DNA of 64,000 nucleotides, from assembly GCF_003428645.1 (NCBI RefSeq), contig NZ_QVQH01000010.1:62001-126000 (forward strand). The letters run 5' to 3'. The notes below the pieces were generated by a model, which searched no databases, was not told the origin of the DNA, and saw nothing but the letters and a program-made list of their open reading frames with translations. Shown here piece by piece: positions 1-8,374 of the stretch. This stretch comes from Geodermatophilus marinus (lineage in GTDB: Bacteria; Actinomycetota; Actinomycetes; Mycobacteriales; Geodermatophilaceae). The first letter of the stretch is position 1, and each line of letters starts with the position of its first letter. The position numbers and the translations under genes are program-made.

Positions 1-1504
1 CCAGGGCGGTCTCCCGCACGTTCTGCGGGCCCACCTCGTAGGCCAGGCCGTAGAAGGTGGTGTTCAGCGACCGGGTCATGGCCTCGACGAGGGTGCACGC
101 CCCGCAGGAGACGCCGCCGGAGTTGCGCACCGGCGCCTCCCGGTCGGGGAACTCCTGCGGCGAGGAACCGTCCCGGCGCGAGGTGACGCTGATGCCCTGC
201 TCCAGCGCGGTGGCCAGGACGTAGGGCTTCATCGACGACCCCGGTTGGCGCTGCGCCTGCGCGTAGTCGTTGCCGGTGCCGCTCGGCCCGCCGTAGTACG
301 CGCGGACGGCGCCGGTCGTCGGGTCGATGGCGACGAGGGCCTCCCGCAGGTTCTCCGGCTCGCCGGCGGTCACGTCGGTGACCGCGGCGATGGCGGCGTC
401 CTGCGCGGCCTTGTCGACCGTGGTGGTGATCCGCAGGCCACCGGCGCGGATCTGCTGCTCGGTGTACCCCTTGGCCTCGAGCTCGCCGATCGCCCGCTGC
501 ACGACCAGGCCCTCCGGGCCGGCGGGGATGCCCAGCGACGAGCCGGTCTTGGGCAGCACGGGCGGGTAGGCGGCCGACTCGCGGGCGGCGGGCTCCATCC
601 AGCCCTCCTCGACCATCGCGTCGAGGACCAGCTCCCAGCGGTCCTGCGCGCCCTCCGGGTTGGCCTCCGGGTCGTAGGTCGACGGGCTGCGCACCAGGAC
701 GGCCAGCACCGCACCCTGCTCGGCGGTCAGCTCGCTGGCCGGGACGCCGAAGAAGGTGTTGGCGGCGGCCTCGATGCCGTAGGCGCCGCGGCCGAAGTAG
801 ATGGTGTTGAGGTAGTTCTCGAGGATCTCGTCCTTCGAGTACTGGTTGTCCAGCTTGATGGCCAGGAAGAGCTCCTGGAACTTGCGGCTGAACGTCTGGT
901 CGGCGGTCAGGAAGGCGTTCTTGACGTACTGCTGGGTGATCGTCGAGCCGCCCTGCGTCGAGCCGCCGGTGAGGTTGTTCCACGCGGCCCGGACGATGCC
1001 GGTGGCCGAGATGCCGGGGTCGTTGTAGAAGTTCCGGTTCTCCGCGGCCAGGATCGCCTGCCGCGCCGGCTCCGAGACCTCCTCCAGGCTGACGTTGGTG
1101 CGGTTCTCCGCACCCAGCCGGGCCATCTCGGTCGTGCCGTCGGCGTAGTAGACAACCGTGGTCTGCGCGTTCTGCACCGAGCCGGGGTCGGGGACCTCGG
1201 TGGTGGCGTACACGACGCCGACGAAGACCCCGAGCAGCACGAAGAGGCCGACGAGCGCGGCCAGTGAGGCCTTGAGCACGCGGCGCCGCCTCGGCCCGCC
1301 CTTCCGCGCGGGGCGCTTGCCCGTCGGGCGGCTGCCGGTGGGGCGGGACCCGCCGGTCCGGGACGCCGAGGTCCGTCCACCGCGCCCGGACGGCGGGCGG
1401 CGGGCGCTGCCGCCGCCGGCGTTCCCGGCCGTGCGCCCGGGGGACGGCCGGCGGACCGAGCCGCCGCGCGGGCCGACCGGTGAGGTCTCGTCGTGGGGAG
1501 GCAC
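1..1504 (-). CDS. ponA: Bifunctional class A penicillin-binding protein, C-terminus cut by window edge
   Basis: Peptidoglycan glycosyltransferase/transpeptidase that polymerises and cross-links the cell wall on the outer face of the membrane. About 501 residues are present and the frame runs off the left edge. After a basic, low-complexity cytoplasmic tail (residues 1-76) comes one membrane anchor (about 77-99), then the glycosyltransferase domain with ENRNFY (155-160) and GGSTITQQ (181-192 region), then the transpeptidase with the active-site SSMK (S423-K426) and an SLN motif further on. The KTG box would lie outside the window. GTG start chosen because AGAGAGG lies about 10 nt upstream. Lies downstream of DUF5318 on the same strand, as ponA1 does in mycobacteria. 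Family certain; the symbol is by analogy. Confidence 0.93.
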   Translation of the reverse strand, partial: MPPHDETSPVGPRGGSVRRPSPGRTAGNAGGGSARRPPSGRGGRTSASRTGGSRPTGSRPTGKRPARKGGPRRRRVLKASLAALVGLFVLLGVFVGVVYATTEVPDPGSVQNAQTTVVYYADGTTEMARLGAENRTNVSLEEVSEPARQAILAAENRNFYNDPGISATGIVRAAWNNLTGGSTQGGSTITQQYVKNAFLTADQTFSRKFQELFLAIKLDNQYSKDEILENYLNTIYFGRGAYGIEAAANTFFGVPASELTAEQGAVLAVLVRSPSTYDPEANPEGAQDRWELVLDAMVEEGWMEPAARESAAYPPVLPKTGSSLGIPAGPEGLVVQRAIGELEAKGYTEQQIRAGGLRITTTVDKAAQDAAIAAVTDVTAGEPENLREALVAIDPTTGAVRAYYGGPSGTGNDYAQAQRQPGSSMKPYVLATALEQGISVTSRRDGSSPQEFPDREAPVRNSGGVSCGACTLVEAMTRSLNTTFYGLAYEVGPQNVRETAL

Positions 1505-1735
1505 GAGGGGCCCCTCTCTGGTTCGATACACGGGGGACACGCCGACGGACGTCGGTCGTCCCAGGGTGGCGTCTTCAGGTGTGGCGCGGCGGGAGACCCG
1601 CGCAGCGGCCGCAGGGCGACGCCCCACCAGCCCCAACCAGTGAACACGGCAGCGCCTGTTCCCCGCCGTGACGCGGAACACGTGCACCCGGCACGTGCTC
1701 CCGGGGGGCGACCACTCCGTCGTGGCGGCCGGCGG

Positions 1736-2149
1736 CTACTCCGTCGCGGCCCGCCGGCGGCTGCGCCGACGCTGGCGGCCCGGGTCCGGCTCCGCACCCA
1801 GGACGTACGAGCAGTCGAGGTGGTTCCAGCCGCACCCGCGGCACACCTCGACGGCGTAGACGGTGAACTCCTCCTGGGCGGCGTCCATCCGCGCGAGCTC
1901 GGCCTGGGTCTTGGCCTGACCGGCCGCCGGCCCCAGTGCGTCACCGTAGACGTAGTTCACCCGGGTCAGCCGCTCCCGGCGGCACACCGGGCAGGCGACG
2001 TCGGTCTGCTCACCGTGGTACCGGGCGGCCCGCGACAGGTACGGGCTGGCGTCGCAGACCTCGGAGACCCCGGTGCGGCCGGCGTACACGCCGGCCAGGA
2101 CCGCTCGCCGCTGCAGCGAGTAGTCCACGACGGATCGACGTCCGGGCAC
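1736..2149 (-). CDS. DUF5318 family protein
   Basis: 137-residue protein of unknown function that in actinobacteria accompanies the ponA-type PBP. Two cysteine pairs, CPVC in the middle and CRGC towards the C-terminus, look like a four-cysteine zinc ribbon; the C-terminus is Arg-rich. A GTG start is supported by the -10 box TAGATT only 6 nt upstream, implying a leaderless mRNA. Transcribed in the same direction as the PBP with a 231-bp gap, and divergently from the padR gene. Family assignment rests on sequence style plus synteny; biochemical role unknown. Confidence 0.87.
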   Translation of the reverse strand: MPGRRSVVDYSLQRRAVLAGVYAGRTGVSEVCDASPYLSRAARYHGEQTDVACPVCRRERLTRVNYVYGDALGPAAGQAKTQAELARMDAAQEEFTVYAVEVCRGCGWNHLDCSYVLGAEPDPGRQRRRSRRRAATE

Positions 2150-2155
2150 GCGCTC

Positions 2156-2161
2156 AATCTA
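2156..2161 (-). promoter_or_regulatory. -10 box of leaderless promoter for DUF5318 gene
   Basis: TAGATT on the minus strand followed after 6 nt by the GTG start codon, so transcription should begin at or next to the start codon. No convincing -35 box seen. Confidence 0.5.
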
Positions 2162-2266
2162 CGCACCGGGTCCCCCTCCCGGGACCCCTCGCCGGTCGTG
2201 GGCGCCGCCCCGGCGGTCGCCGCCGGACACCGGCCGGTCACCTCCTGTTGTGGTGCCCGACCGATG

Positions 2267-2291
2267 TCGATGTATCGTCTCGATACATCGA
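2267..2291. promoter_or_regulatory. Palindromic operator of the PadR regulator
   Basis: Perfect 11-bp inverted repeat TCGATGTATCG / CGATACATCGA with a 3-bp spacer (TCT), 26 bp upstream of the padR GTG start. It contains the ATGT...ACAT dyad known for PadR-family operators. Placement between the divergent DUF5318 and padR genes suggests autorepression and possibly control of the wall operon. Confidence 0.8.
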
Positions 2292-2316
2292 GGTGCACGG
2301 GACGGGAGGGGGCGAC

Positions 2317-2976
2317 GTGCTCGAGTTCGCCATCCTCGGGCTGCTCCAGCAGTCGCCGATGCACGGGTACGAGCTGCGCAAGCAGCTCGCCCAGGTCCTC
2401 GGGGGGCTGCGGAGCATCTCCTACGGGTCGCTCTACCCCGCGCTCAAGCGTCTGCACGCCGCCGGGTACGTCACCACCGACGAGCCGGCACCGGGCGCCC
2501 TGCTCCCGGCCGACGCCCCGCCGCTGACCGGCCGGCGCGGCAAGGTCGTGTACCGGATCACCGCGGAGGGCAAGGAGCACTTCCACGAGCTGGCCGGCCG
2601 GTCCGGTCCGGAGGCCTACGACGACGGCGGCCTGTTCGGCGTCCGCCTGGCCTTCTTCCGGCACACCGCGGCCGACGTGCGGCTGCGCATCCTCGAAGGC
2701 CGCCGCCGCACCGTCGAGCGGCAGCGGGAGGGGCTGCGGGCCTCCCTGGCCCGCACCCGGGAGCGGTTCGACCGCTACACCCTGGAGCTCCAGCGGCACG
2801 GCCTGGACTCGGTGGACCGCGAGGTCCGCTGGCTGGCCGAGCTGATCGACCGCGAGCTGGTCGACACCGAGCGCACCCCCACCGACCACCCCGACCCCGA
2901 CCGGCCCCGGGACGACGGCGCCGGACCGGCCGGGACCGGCCCCGGCGAGGGGACCGGCAGACCCCGTCCCACCTGA
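2317..2976 (+). CDS. PadR family transcriptional regulator
   Basis: 219-residue winged-helix repressor. The N-terminal PadR domain starts at once (LEFAILGLLQQSPMHGYELR) and includes the SYGSLYPALKRL recognition segment; the wing region is followed by a helical dimerisation part rich in Arg (about 100-185) and a disordered Asp/Pro tail. GTG start chosen for the strong GGGAGGGGG ribosome site 5-13 nt upstream and because the domain begins here. The palindrome just upstream is its probable operator. In mycobacteria a padR gene also sits next to ino1, so inositol or wall metabolism may be a target (inference). Confidence 0.92.
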   Translation: MLEFAILGLLQQSPMHGYELRKQLAQVLGGLRSISYGSLYPALKRLHAAGYVTTDEPAPGALLPADAPPLTGRRGKVVYRITAEGKEHFHELAGRSGPEAYDDGGLFGVRLAFFRHTAADVRLRILEGRRRTVERQREGLRASLARTRERFDRYTLELQRHGLDSVDREVRWLAELIDRELVDTERTPTDHPDPDRPRDDGAGPAGTGPGEGTGRPRPT

Positions 2977-3072
2977 CCCCCCGGGGGGCAGCGCCGCCCC
3001 CGTCCACCGCCCGGACCGTTCGCGGTCCGACCGTCCACCGACCGCGAACCGGTCCGAACCAAGGAGATCTGC

Positions 3073-4152
3073 ATGGGAACCGTCAAGGTCGCCATCGTCG
3101 GAGTCGGCAACTGCGCCGCCTCGCTGGTGCAGGGGGTGCACTACTACCGGGACGCCGACGAGACGACGTCGGTGCCGGGCCTCATGCACGTGCGCTTCGG
3201 CGAGTACCACGTCTCGGACGTCGAGTTCGTCGCCGCCTTCGACGTCGACGCCAAGAAGGTCGGCCGCGACCTCTCCGAGGCGATCGTGGCCAGCGAGAAC
3301 AACACGATCAAGATCTGCGACGTGCCCCCGCTCGGCGTGCCCGTCCAGCGCGGCACCACCCTCGACGGGCTCGGCCGGTACTACCGGGAGACCATCGAGG
3401 AGTCCGACGAGCAGCCGGTCGACGTGGTCGCCGCGCTGCGCGAGTCCGGCGCCGACGTCCTGGTCTGCTACCTGCCCGTCGGCTCGCAGCAGGCCGCGGA
3501 GTTCTACGCCCAGGCCGCCCTCGACGCCGGGGTCGGCTTCGTCAACGCGCTGCCGGTCTTCATCGCCGGCACCCCGGAGTGGGCCGACCGGTTCACCGCC
3601 GCGGGCGTCCCGATCGTCGGTGACGACATCAAGTCCCAGGTCGGCGCGACCATCACCCACCGGGTGCTGGCCAAGCTCTTCGAGGACCGCGGCGTGCAGC
3701 TCGACCGCACGATGCAGCTCAACGTCGGCGGCAACATGGACTTCAAGAACATGCTCGAGCGCGAGCGCCTGGAGTCGAAGAAGATCTCCAAGACCCAGGC
3801 CGTCACCAGCCAGGTCAACCGCGACATGGGCCAGGGCAACGTGCACATCGGCCCGTCGGACCACGTGCCGTGGCTGTCGGACCGCAAGTGGGCCTACGTC
3901 CGGCTCGAGGGCCGCGCGTTCGGCGACGTCCCGCTGAACCTGGAGTACAAGCTCGAGGTGTGGGACTCCCCGAACTCCGCGGGGATCATCATCGACGCCA
4001 TCCGCGCGGCGAAGATCGCCAAGGACCGCGGGGTCGGCGGCCCGATCCTGTCCGCGTCGTCCTACTTCATGAAGAGCCCGCCGGTGCAGTACTCGGACTC
4101 CGAGGCCCGCGACGCGGTCGAGGCCTTCATCCGCGGGGACGTCGAGCGCTGA
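3073..4152 (+). CDS. ino1: Inositol-1-phosphate synthase
   Basis: Converts glucose 6-phosphate to myo-inositol 1-phosphate with NAD, the first step to inositol lipids and mycothiol in actinobacteria. 359 residues, the usual length for the short actinobacterial form. The N-terminal Rossmann motif is [13 protein letters not shown], and the mid part has the [15 protein letters not shown] and [11 protein letters not shown] segments of the family. AAGGAG lies 7 nt before the ATG. Downstream of padR, 96 bp apart, same strand. Followed by a cluster of hairpins that probably terminates transcription. Confidence 0.96.
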   Translation: MGTVKVAIVGVGNCAASLVQGVHYYRDADETTSVPGLMHVRFGEYHVSDVEFVAAFDVDAKKVGRDLSEAIVASENNTIKICDVPPLGVPVQRGTTLDGLGRYYRETIEESDEQPVDVVAALRESGADVLVCYLPVGSQQAAEFYAQAALDAGVGFVNALPVFIAGTPEWADRFTAAGVPIVGDDIKSQVGATITHRVLAKLFEDRGVQLDRTMQLNVGGNMDFKNMLERERLESKKISKTQAVTSQVNRDMGQGNVHIGPSDHVPWLSDRKWAYVRLEGRAFGDVPLNLEYKLEVWDSPNSAGIIIDAIRAAKIAKDRGVGGPILSASSYFMKSPPVQYSDSEARDAVEAFIRGDVER

Positions 4153-4153
4153 G

Positions 4154-4250
4154 AGGACCCCGTCCTCCTCACCCCTCGCAAGCTCGGGGTGAGCCTCGGG
4201 ACGGGGCCACCCTGCCCCCCACCGCTCGCAGGCTCGCGGCGGGGCCCGGC
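4154..4250. repeat. Two tandem copies of the post-stop hairpin repeat
   Basis: Immediately after the ino1 stop. Copy 1 (about 4154-4208) has nested arms GACCCCGTCC / GGGACGGGGCC around CTCACCCC / GGGGTGAG. Copy 2 (about 4210-4250) has the family core CCACCGCTCGCAGGCTCGCG. Related copies follow dnaN (32459), gnd (33544) and gyrB (40354). Probably acts as a terminator or mRNA 3' end. Confidence 0.7.
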
Positions 4251-4261
4251 AGCGAGGCCGT

Positions 4262-4295
4262 CCGGGCCCGCCCTCCGCACGGAGGGCGGGCCCGG
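4262..4295. terminator. Strong GC hairpin after ino1
   Basis: Perfect 16-bp stem CCGGGCCCGCCCTCCG / CGGAGGGCGGGCCCGG with a 2-nt gap (effective loop of about 4 nt). No U tract, as usual in high-GC actinobacteria. Confidence 0.65.
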
Positions 4296-4333
4296 TCGCG
4301 TGTCGGGCCCCCGCGCCCGGTCACGCGGCTGCC

Positions 4334-4339
4334 TACCCT
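4334..4339 (+). promoter_or_regulatory. -10 box of leaderless promoter for lipoprotein gene
   Basis: TACCCT ends 7 nt before the ATG at 4347. Confidence 0.5.
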
Positions 4340-4346
4340 GGCCGCC

Positions 4347-5114
4347 ATGCCCGCCTCGCGCCGCCGTCCCCTCGCCGCCGGCGTGCTGGCCCTCGGCCTG
4401 GCGGGCCCGGCGCTGCTCGCCGGCTGCGGCGGCGACGAGCAGCGCCCGGTGGGGGACCGGGTCACCGCCGAGGAGGCCGGCGTCCTCGGCGGCCTGCTCA
4501 GCCGCAACGCGGAGCAGGGCGGGGCGGCGTTCGTCGCCAGCGCGCCCTACGGCGCCGACGGCGTGCTGACCCTCACCGGGGAGGTCGACCTCGACGGCCG
4601 GGCCGGGCGGGCGCAGGCCGTCGCCGACCCCGGGAACGGCGGCCCCGAGCTGACCCGCACGGTCTTCTTCACGGCGGACGACGTCTGGCTGGGCGACGTC
4701 CCCGGGCTGGCCGACGTCCTGAGCGCCGCGGGCCTGCCCGCCGCCTCCTACGTGCGCCGCCCGCTCGCCGAGGGGGACGCCCCACCGCTGACCGACGTCC
4801 TGGTGCAGGTGGTGCTGGGTCTCGCCGCCGAGGAGGCCGACGACCCCGCGGCCTTCCTCGGCGGCGGCTACCGCTGGCAGGGCGACCGCTCCATCGACGG
4901 GGAGCTGACCAGCGTCTACGGCGCCGAGTCGGGGTGGACCGTGGCGGTCGACCGCAGCAGCGAGCTGCTCGTGCAGTTCGCGGCCCCGGTGGGCGGCACC
5001 GACGCGACGGTGACCCTCTCCGAGCACGGCCCGCGCACGATCGCGCTGCCACGGGACGAGGAGACGGTGGACGGCCCGGCGCACCCGGAGGTGGCGGCGA
5101 CCGTCGGCCTCTGA
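4347..5114 (+). CDS. Putative lipoprotein
   Basis: 255 residues. A short basic n-region, a hydrophobic stretch and a lipobox LLAGC (Cys about residue 28) mark it as an exported, lipid-anchored protein. The mature part has alternating beta-like segments (for example LTLTGEVDLDG) that recall the LppX/LprG lipid-carrier fold, but the match is weak and I do not assign a substrate. ATG start is set by the lipobox spacing and a TACCCT -10 box 7 nt upstream. Single gene, convergent with yqgE across a hairpin. Confidence 0.85.
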   Translation: MPASRRRPLAAGVLALGLAGPALLAGCGGDEQRPVGDRVTAEEAGVLGGLLSRNAEQGGAAFVASAPYGADGVLTLTGEVDLDGRAGRAQAVADPGNGGPELTRTVFFTADDVWLGDVPGLADVLSAAGLPAASYVRRPLAEGDAPPLTDVLVQVVLGLAAEEADDPAAFLGGGYRWQGDRSIDGELTSVYGAESGWTVAVDRSSELLVQFAAPVGGTDATVTLSEHGPRTIALPRDEETVDGPAHPEVAATVGL

Positions 5115-5132
5115 CCGGGGCCGGGCACGGGT

Positions 5133-5167
5133 GGAGGGGGCGGCCTCTTCCCCAGACCGCCCCCTCC
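5133..5167. terminator. Bidirectional hairpin between lipoprotein and yqgE
   Basis: 11-bp perfect arms GGAGGGGGCGG / CCGCCCCCTCC with a 13-nt loop between two convergent genes. Confidence 0.65.
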
Positions 5168-5241
5168 GAGGGCTTTCCTACCAGAGATCGGCACCGCGCG
5201 CCTCCCCTGGCCGCGCGACGCGCCGGATCGGGTGAGCCGGG

Positions 5242-5907
5242 TCAGTTCAGGGTCGGGTCGGCCGGCGCGGTCGACAGCACCGCCAGCAGCCCGCTCTGGC
5301 GGGCCAGCACCCGCCGCCACAGCTGCGGGCCGGAGAGGTCGCTGACGACGTCCTCCGGCGTCCCCGGGACGCAGGCCCACGCCCCCTCGGCGACCTCGCC
5401 GGCCAACTGGCCGGGCGACCAGCCGGCGTAGCCGGCGAAGACCCGCAGCCCGCTCACCCCGCCGTCGAGCTCCTCGGGGTCGGTGTCCAGGTCGACGAGG
5501 TAGACGTCGCCGGCCACCCGTCGCAGCCCCCGGTCGCCGAGCGCGGCGGCGGCGGGGGAGACGGCGAGGCACAGGGCGGTGTCCGTCTCGCAGGGGCCGC
5601 CGACGTGGAAGACGCCCGGCGGCACCGCGAGGTCGCACCAGCCCGGCAGCACGTCGCGGATCTCCACGCCGCTGGGCCGGCCGAGGACGACGCCGAGCGT
5701 GCCGCTGTCGTTGTGGTCGAGCACGTAGACCACCGCGCCGGCGAAGGTCGGGTCGGTCAGCGAGGGCATCGCGACCAGCAGCGACCCCGGTCGCACGTCC
5801 GCGACCGAGCCGATCGACACCGCGGGGACGGCGTCACGGCGCCGCCTGCCGGTCGCGGGACGGGCCGGCGGGCCGCTGTCGGGGTCGGGCGAGGACGGGG
5901 GAGTCAT
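5242..5907 (-). CDS. yqgE: YqgE/AlgH family protein
   Basis: 221 residues from the ATG at 5907. UPF0301 (YqgE/AlgH) proteins are widespread and of unclear function. The family opening GSLLVAMPSLTDPTF is present, followed by VVYVLDHNDSGTLGVVLGRP, a GG-P segment near the middle and a C-terminal GYAGWSPGQL motif. An upstream ATG at 5973 would add 22 residues, but the CACACT box 8 nt before 5907 and the lack of family sequence upstream favour the shorter form. Divergent from the MFS gene, the same pairing as in mycobacteria. Confidence 0.92.
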   Translation of the reverse strand: MTPPSSPDPDSGPPARPATGRRRRDAVPAVSIGSVADVRPGSLLVAMPSLTDPTFAGAVVYVLDHNDSGTLGVVLGRPSGVEIRDVLPGWCDLAVPPGVFHVGGPCETDTALCLAVSPAAAALGDRGLRRVAGDVYLVDLDTDPEELDGGVSGLRVFAGYAGWSPGQLAGEVAEGAWACVPGTPEDVVSDLSGPQLWRRVLARQSGLLAVLSTAPADPTLN

Positions 5908-5915
5908 CGCCGTCC

Positions 5916-5921
5916 AGTGTG
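5916..5921 (-). promoter_or_regulatory. -10 box of leaderless promoter for yqgE
   Basis: CACACT on the minus strand, 8 nt before the ATG at 5907. Confidence 0.4.
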
Positions 5922-5993
5922 CCCCACCCGGCGGCCCGGGGGAGGCTCCGGACACCTCCGTCTCGAACGTCACGGCCGCCGTCGCGGCGGCCG

Positions 5994-5999
5994 TAGGGT
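5994..5999 (+). promoter_or_regulatory. -10 box of leaderless promoter for MFS gene
   Basis: TAGGGT followed after 6 nt by the GTG start at 6006. Confidence 0.5.
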
Positions 6000-6005
6000 G
6001 AGCGC

Positions 6006-7271
6006 GTGCGGCAGGCCGGGACGTCCGCGCGGCACCTCCTGCCGCGGGCGGACTTCCGGCGACTGCTGGCCACCCGGCTGCTGGCCCAGGCGGGGGACGG
6101 CGTCCTGCAGGCGGCGCTCGCCGGGACGGTGCTGTTCAACCCCCAGCGGGCCGCCGACCCGGTGGACGTCGCGGCCGGCTTCGCGGTGCTCCTGCTGCCG
6201 TACTCGGTGGTCGGCCCGTTCGCCGGCGTGTGGCTGGACCGCTGGAGCCGGCGGCAGGTGCTGCTGTGGGCCGGGCCGGTGCGCGCGGTGCTCGTCGCCG
6301 CCCTGGCCGCTCTCGTGGCCGCCGGGGTGGCGGGGCCGGCGTTCCTGCTCGCCGGGCTGGCGGTGTTCTCGGCCAACCGCTTCGTGCTCGCCGCGCTGTC
6401 GGCCGCGCTGCCGCACACGGTGCAGCAGCCGTCCCTGGTGTCGGCCAACGCGCTGTCCACCACGGCCGGGGGCGTGGCGACCGTCGCCGGCGGTGCGGCC
6501 GCCGTGGCCGCGCTGCCCCTCCTCGGCGCGGGGGACGCCGGCTACGCGCTGGTCGCGCTGGCGGCGGCGGTGCCCTATCTCGCCGCCGCGGCCGCCGCGG
6601 CCGGCTTCCCGCGCCCCTACCTCGGCCCGGACGAGGGCGCCCGGTCGGCGGCCGGCGAGGTGCGCGACGTCGTGCACGGGATGGTCGCCGGCGCGCGGCA
6701 CGCGTGGTCCCTGCCTCCGGTGCGGGCCGCCCTCGGCGTCATCACCGTGCACCGGCTCTGCTTCGGGCTGGTGACCCTGATGACCCTGCTGCTGTTCCGC
6801 GCCACCCCGGGCGGTGAGGGCGGCCCGGTGCCCGGGGGGCTGACCGGTCTCGGGGTGACCGTCGCCGCCGGGGCGGTGGGGACCGTGGCCGCGGCGGCGG
6901 TGACCCCCGCGGCCGTTCGGCGCTGGGGCCGGTCGCCCTGGGTCGCAGGCCTGCTCGGGGGCGGGGGCGTGCTGGTCGTCGTCCTCGGGCTGCCGGCCCA
7001 GCTGACCGGGGTGGTGCTCGCGGCGCTGGTGCTGGGCTTCCTCGGGCAGGGCGTGAAGGTCTGCGTCGACACCACGCTGCAGGAGGTGGTGGACGACGAC
7101 GTCCGCGGCCGGGTGTTCTCCGTCTACGACACCCTGGTCAACGTCGCCTACGTGGCCGCGCTGGGGCTGGGCGCGGCCGTGCTGCCGCCGGCGGGGGTCT
7201 CGCCCCCGGTGCTGCTCGCGGTCGGCGCGCTCTACCTCCTCGCGGCCACCGCGACCGCCCTCCGCCGCTGA
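6006..7271 (+). CDS. MFS transporter
   Basis: 421-residue integral membrane protein of the major facilitator superfamily, with about 12 hydrophobic segments. The opening DFRRLLATRLLAQAGDGVLQ and the GVWLDRWSRRQVLL loop between helices 2 and 3 correspond to the MFS signature region of drug- and macrolide-exporter-like proteins. Substrate unknown. GTG start supported by the TAGGGT -10 box 6 nt upstream. Divergently paired with yqgE; the mycobacterial counterpart has the same partner. Confidence 0.92.
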   Translation: MRQAGTSARHLLPRADFRRLLATRLLAQAGDGVLQAALAGTVLFNPQRAADPVDVAAGFAVLLLPYSVVGPFAGVWLDRWSRRQVLLWAGPVRAVLVAALAALVAAGVAGPAFLLAGLAVFSANRFVLAALSAALPHTVQQPSLVSANALSTTAGGVATVAGGAAAVAALPLLGAGDAGYALVALAAAVPYLAAAAAAAGFPRPYLGPDEGARSAAGEVRDVVHGMVAGARHAWSLPPVRAALGVITVHRLCFGLVTLMTLLLFRATPGGEGGPVPGGLTGLGVTVAAGAVGTVAAAAVTPAAVRRWGRSPWVAGLLGGGGVLVVVLGLPAQLTGVVLAALVLGFLGQGVKVCVDTTLQEVVDDDVRGRVFSVYDTLVNVAYVAALGLGAAVLPPAGVSPPVLLAVGALYLLAATATALRR

Positions 7272-7295
7272 GCGCCCGCATCCGCCGGGGTGGAT

Positions 7296-7334
7296 GGAGT
7301 GTCCCGTGCGAGAGGACCTCGCAGGAGGCACTCC
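7296..7334. repeat. Imperfect copy of the GGAGTG hairpin, between convergent genes
   Basis: GGAGTGTCCCGTGCGAG / CTCGCAGGAGGCACTCC, arms with a few mismatches around a 5-nt loop. A perfect copy of the same sequence lies at 8328-8368, on the other side of the gene between them. Probably the shared terminator of the MFS gene and its convergent neighbour. Confidence 0.65.
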
Positions 7335-7336
7335 GC

Positions 7337-8278
7337 TCACGCCCCTGCGACGTGCGGGGCGAGCTCGAGACCGCAGGCCAGCGGCTCCGCGCGCAGCCGG
7401 CGCACCGGGAAGCGGAAGAGGACCAGGCCCACGGCCTGCAGCGCGTTCTGCCGCAGGAGGTCGCCGGCCCAGTCGGCGGCCGAGAGGTGGAAGGCGGCCC
7501 CGTCGGCCTCGGCTGCGACCCCGCGACGCCGCCACAGCGCGTCGACGAAGAAGGTGCCGCGCGGGGTCTCGACCGCGGCGCCCCACTCCGGTTCCGGGAG
7601 ACCGGCGGCCAGCACCGCCCGTCGGAGGTCCGCCTCGCCCACCGACCGCATTCCGCGCCGGGCATCGGCGACCGCCTGCCGCAGCCACGAGGTCGACCGC
7701 CGCCCCAGCGCGGCCACCTCGACCTCCAGGTCACCGACCGTGCACAGATCCCGCTGCAGGACGTCCGCGACGACGTGGTCGACGTCGGCACGGCGCCCGG
7801 CCGTCACGGCGACGTCCACCGCCGCACGCGCCGGCGGCGCCACGGCGAGCCGGTCGACGACCCGGTCCGGGGGCACCGGCCGCCGGCTCTGGTGGACGAC
7901 GACGAAGGCCCGCGAGAGCAGGTGCCGGCCGTGGGGGACGGTGATCTCCACCAGGCCGCCCTCGGTCGGGACCGCGTACCGACCTCGCACGCCGGCCACC
8001 CGGGACGCCCGACCGGCCTCGTCCACCCGGGCACCCCAGGCCAGCAGCGCGCTGCGGTGGGAGAGGACGGCCTCGGCCCCGGCGTAGCAGAGCGCGGCCT
8101 GCCAGCGCTGTCGACGTGTCAGCGGCCCCGAGTGGCTGACGAACACGCCGGGGAGCGGTTCCTGCCAGCGCCCCGACGCCACCGCCGTCCGCAGCCGGTA
8201 GTGGCTGATGCCCGCCTCCAGCAGGAGCCGCCGCGGGGCGACCGGGTGGCCGAGGTGGTGGATCGGGGGCAGTCGCAC
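7337..8278 (-). CDS. AbiEi-like antitoxin/DUF559-like protein
   Basis: 313 residues. The N-terminal third (HPVAPRRLLLEAGISHYRLR with a following GRWQEPLPGVFVSH) resembles the winged-helix AbiEi antitoxin domain used by many actinobacterial proteins. The C-terminal part (GTFFVDALWRRRGVAAEADG, then a hydrophobic FRFPVRRL strand) resembles the DUF559/Vsr-like nuclease fold, with acidic residues in place but no complete PD-(D/E)XK motif that I can confirm. No cognate AbiEii toxin gene adjoins it, so a true toxin-antitoxin role is doubtful. No clear RBS; ATG start taken as the longest frame. Confidence 0.72.
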   Translation of the reverse strand: MRLPPIHHLGHPVAPRRLLLEAGISHYRLRTAVASGRWQEPLPGVFVSHSGPLTRRQRWQAALCYAGAEAVLSHRSALLAWGARVDEAGRASRVAGVRGRYAVPTEGGLVEITVPHGRHLLSRAFVVVHQSRRPVPPDRVVDRLAVAPPARAAVDVAVTAGRRADVDHVVADVLQRDLCTVGDLEVEVAALGRRSTSWLRQAVADARRGMRSVGEADLRRAVLAAGLPEPEWGAAVETPRGTFFVDALWRRRGVAAEADGAAFHLSAADWAGDLLRQNALQAVGLVLFRFPVRRLRAEPLACGLELAPHVAGA

Positions 8279-8327
8279 CCGCGAGAGGGTGGCGGACCGG
8301 CTGGTTCCCCGGGCCCGCCGTCCACAG

Positions 8328-8368
8328 CGGAGTGCCCCGTGCGAGAAGAACTCGCACGGGGCACTCCG
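8328..8368. terminator. Perfect 18-bp hairpin
   Basis: CGGAGTGCCCCGTGCGAG / CTCGCACGGGGCACTCCG with loop AAGAA. It follows the CCA-enzyme stop and precedes the AbiEi-like gene, so it would stop CCA-enzyme transcripts. Second member of the family at 7296. Confidence 0.75.
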
Positions 8369-8374
8369 CTTGCG

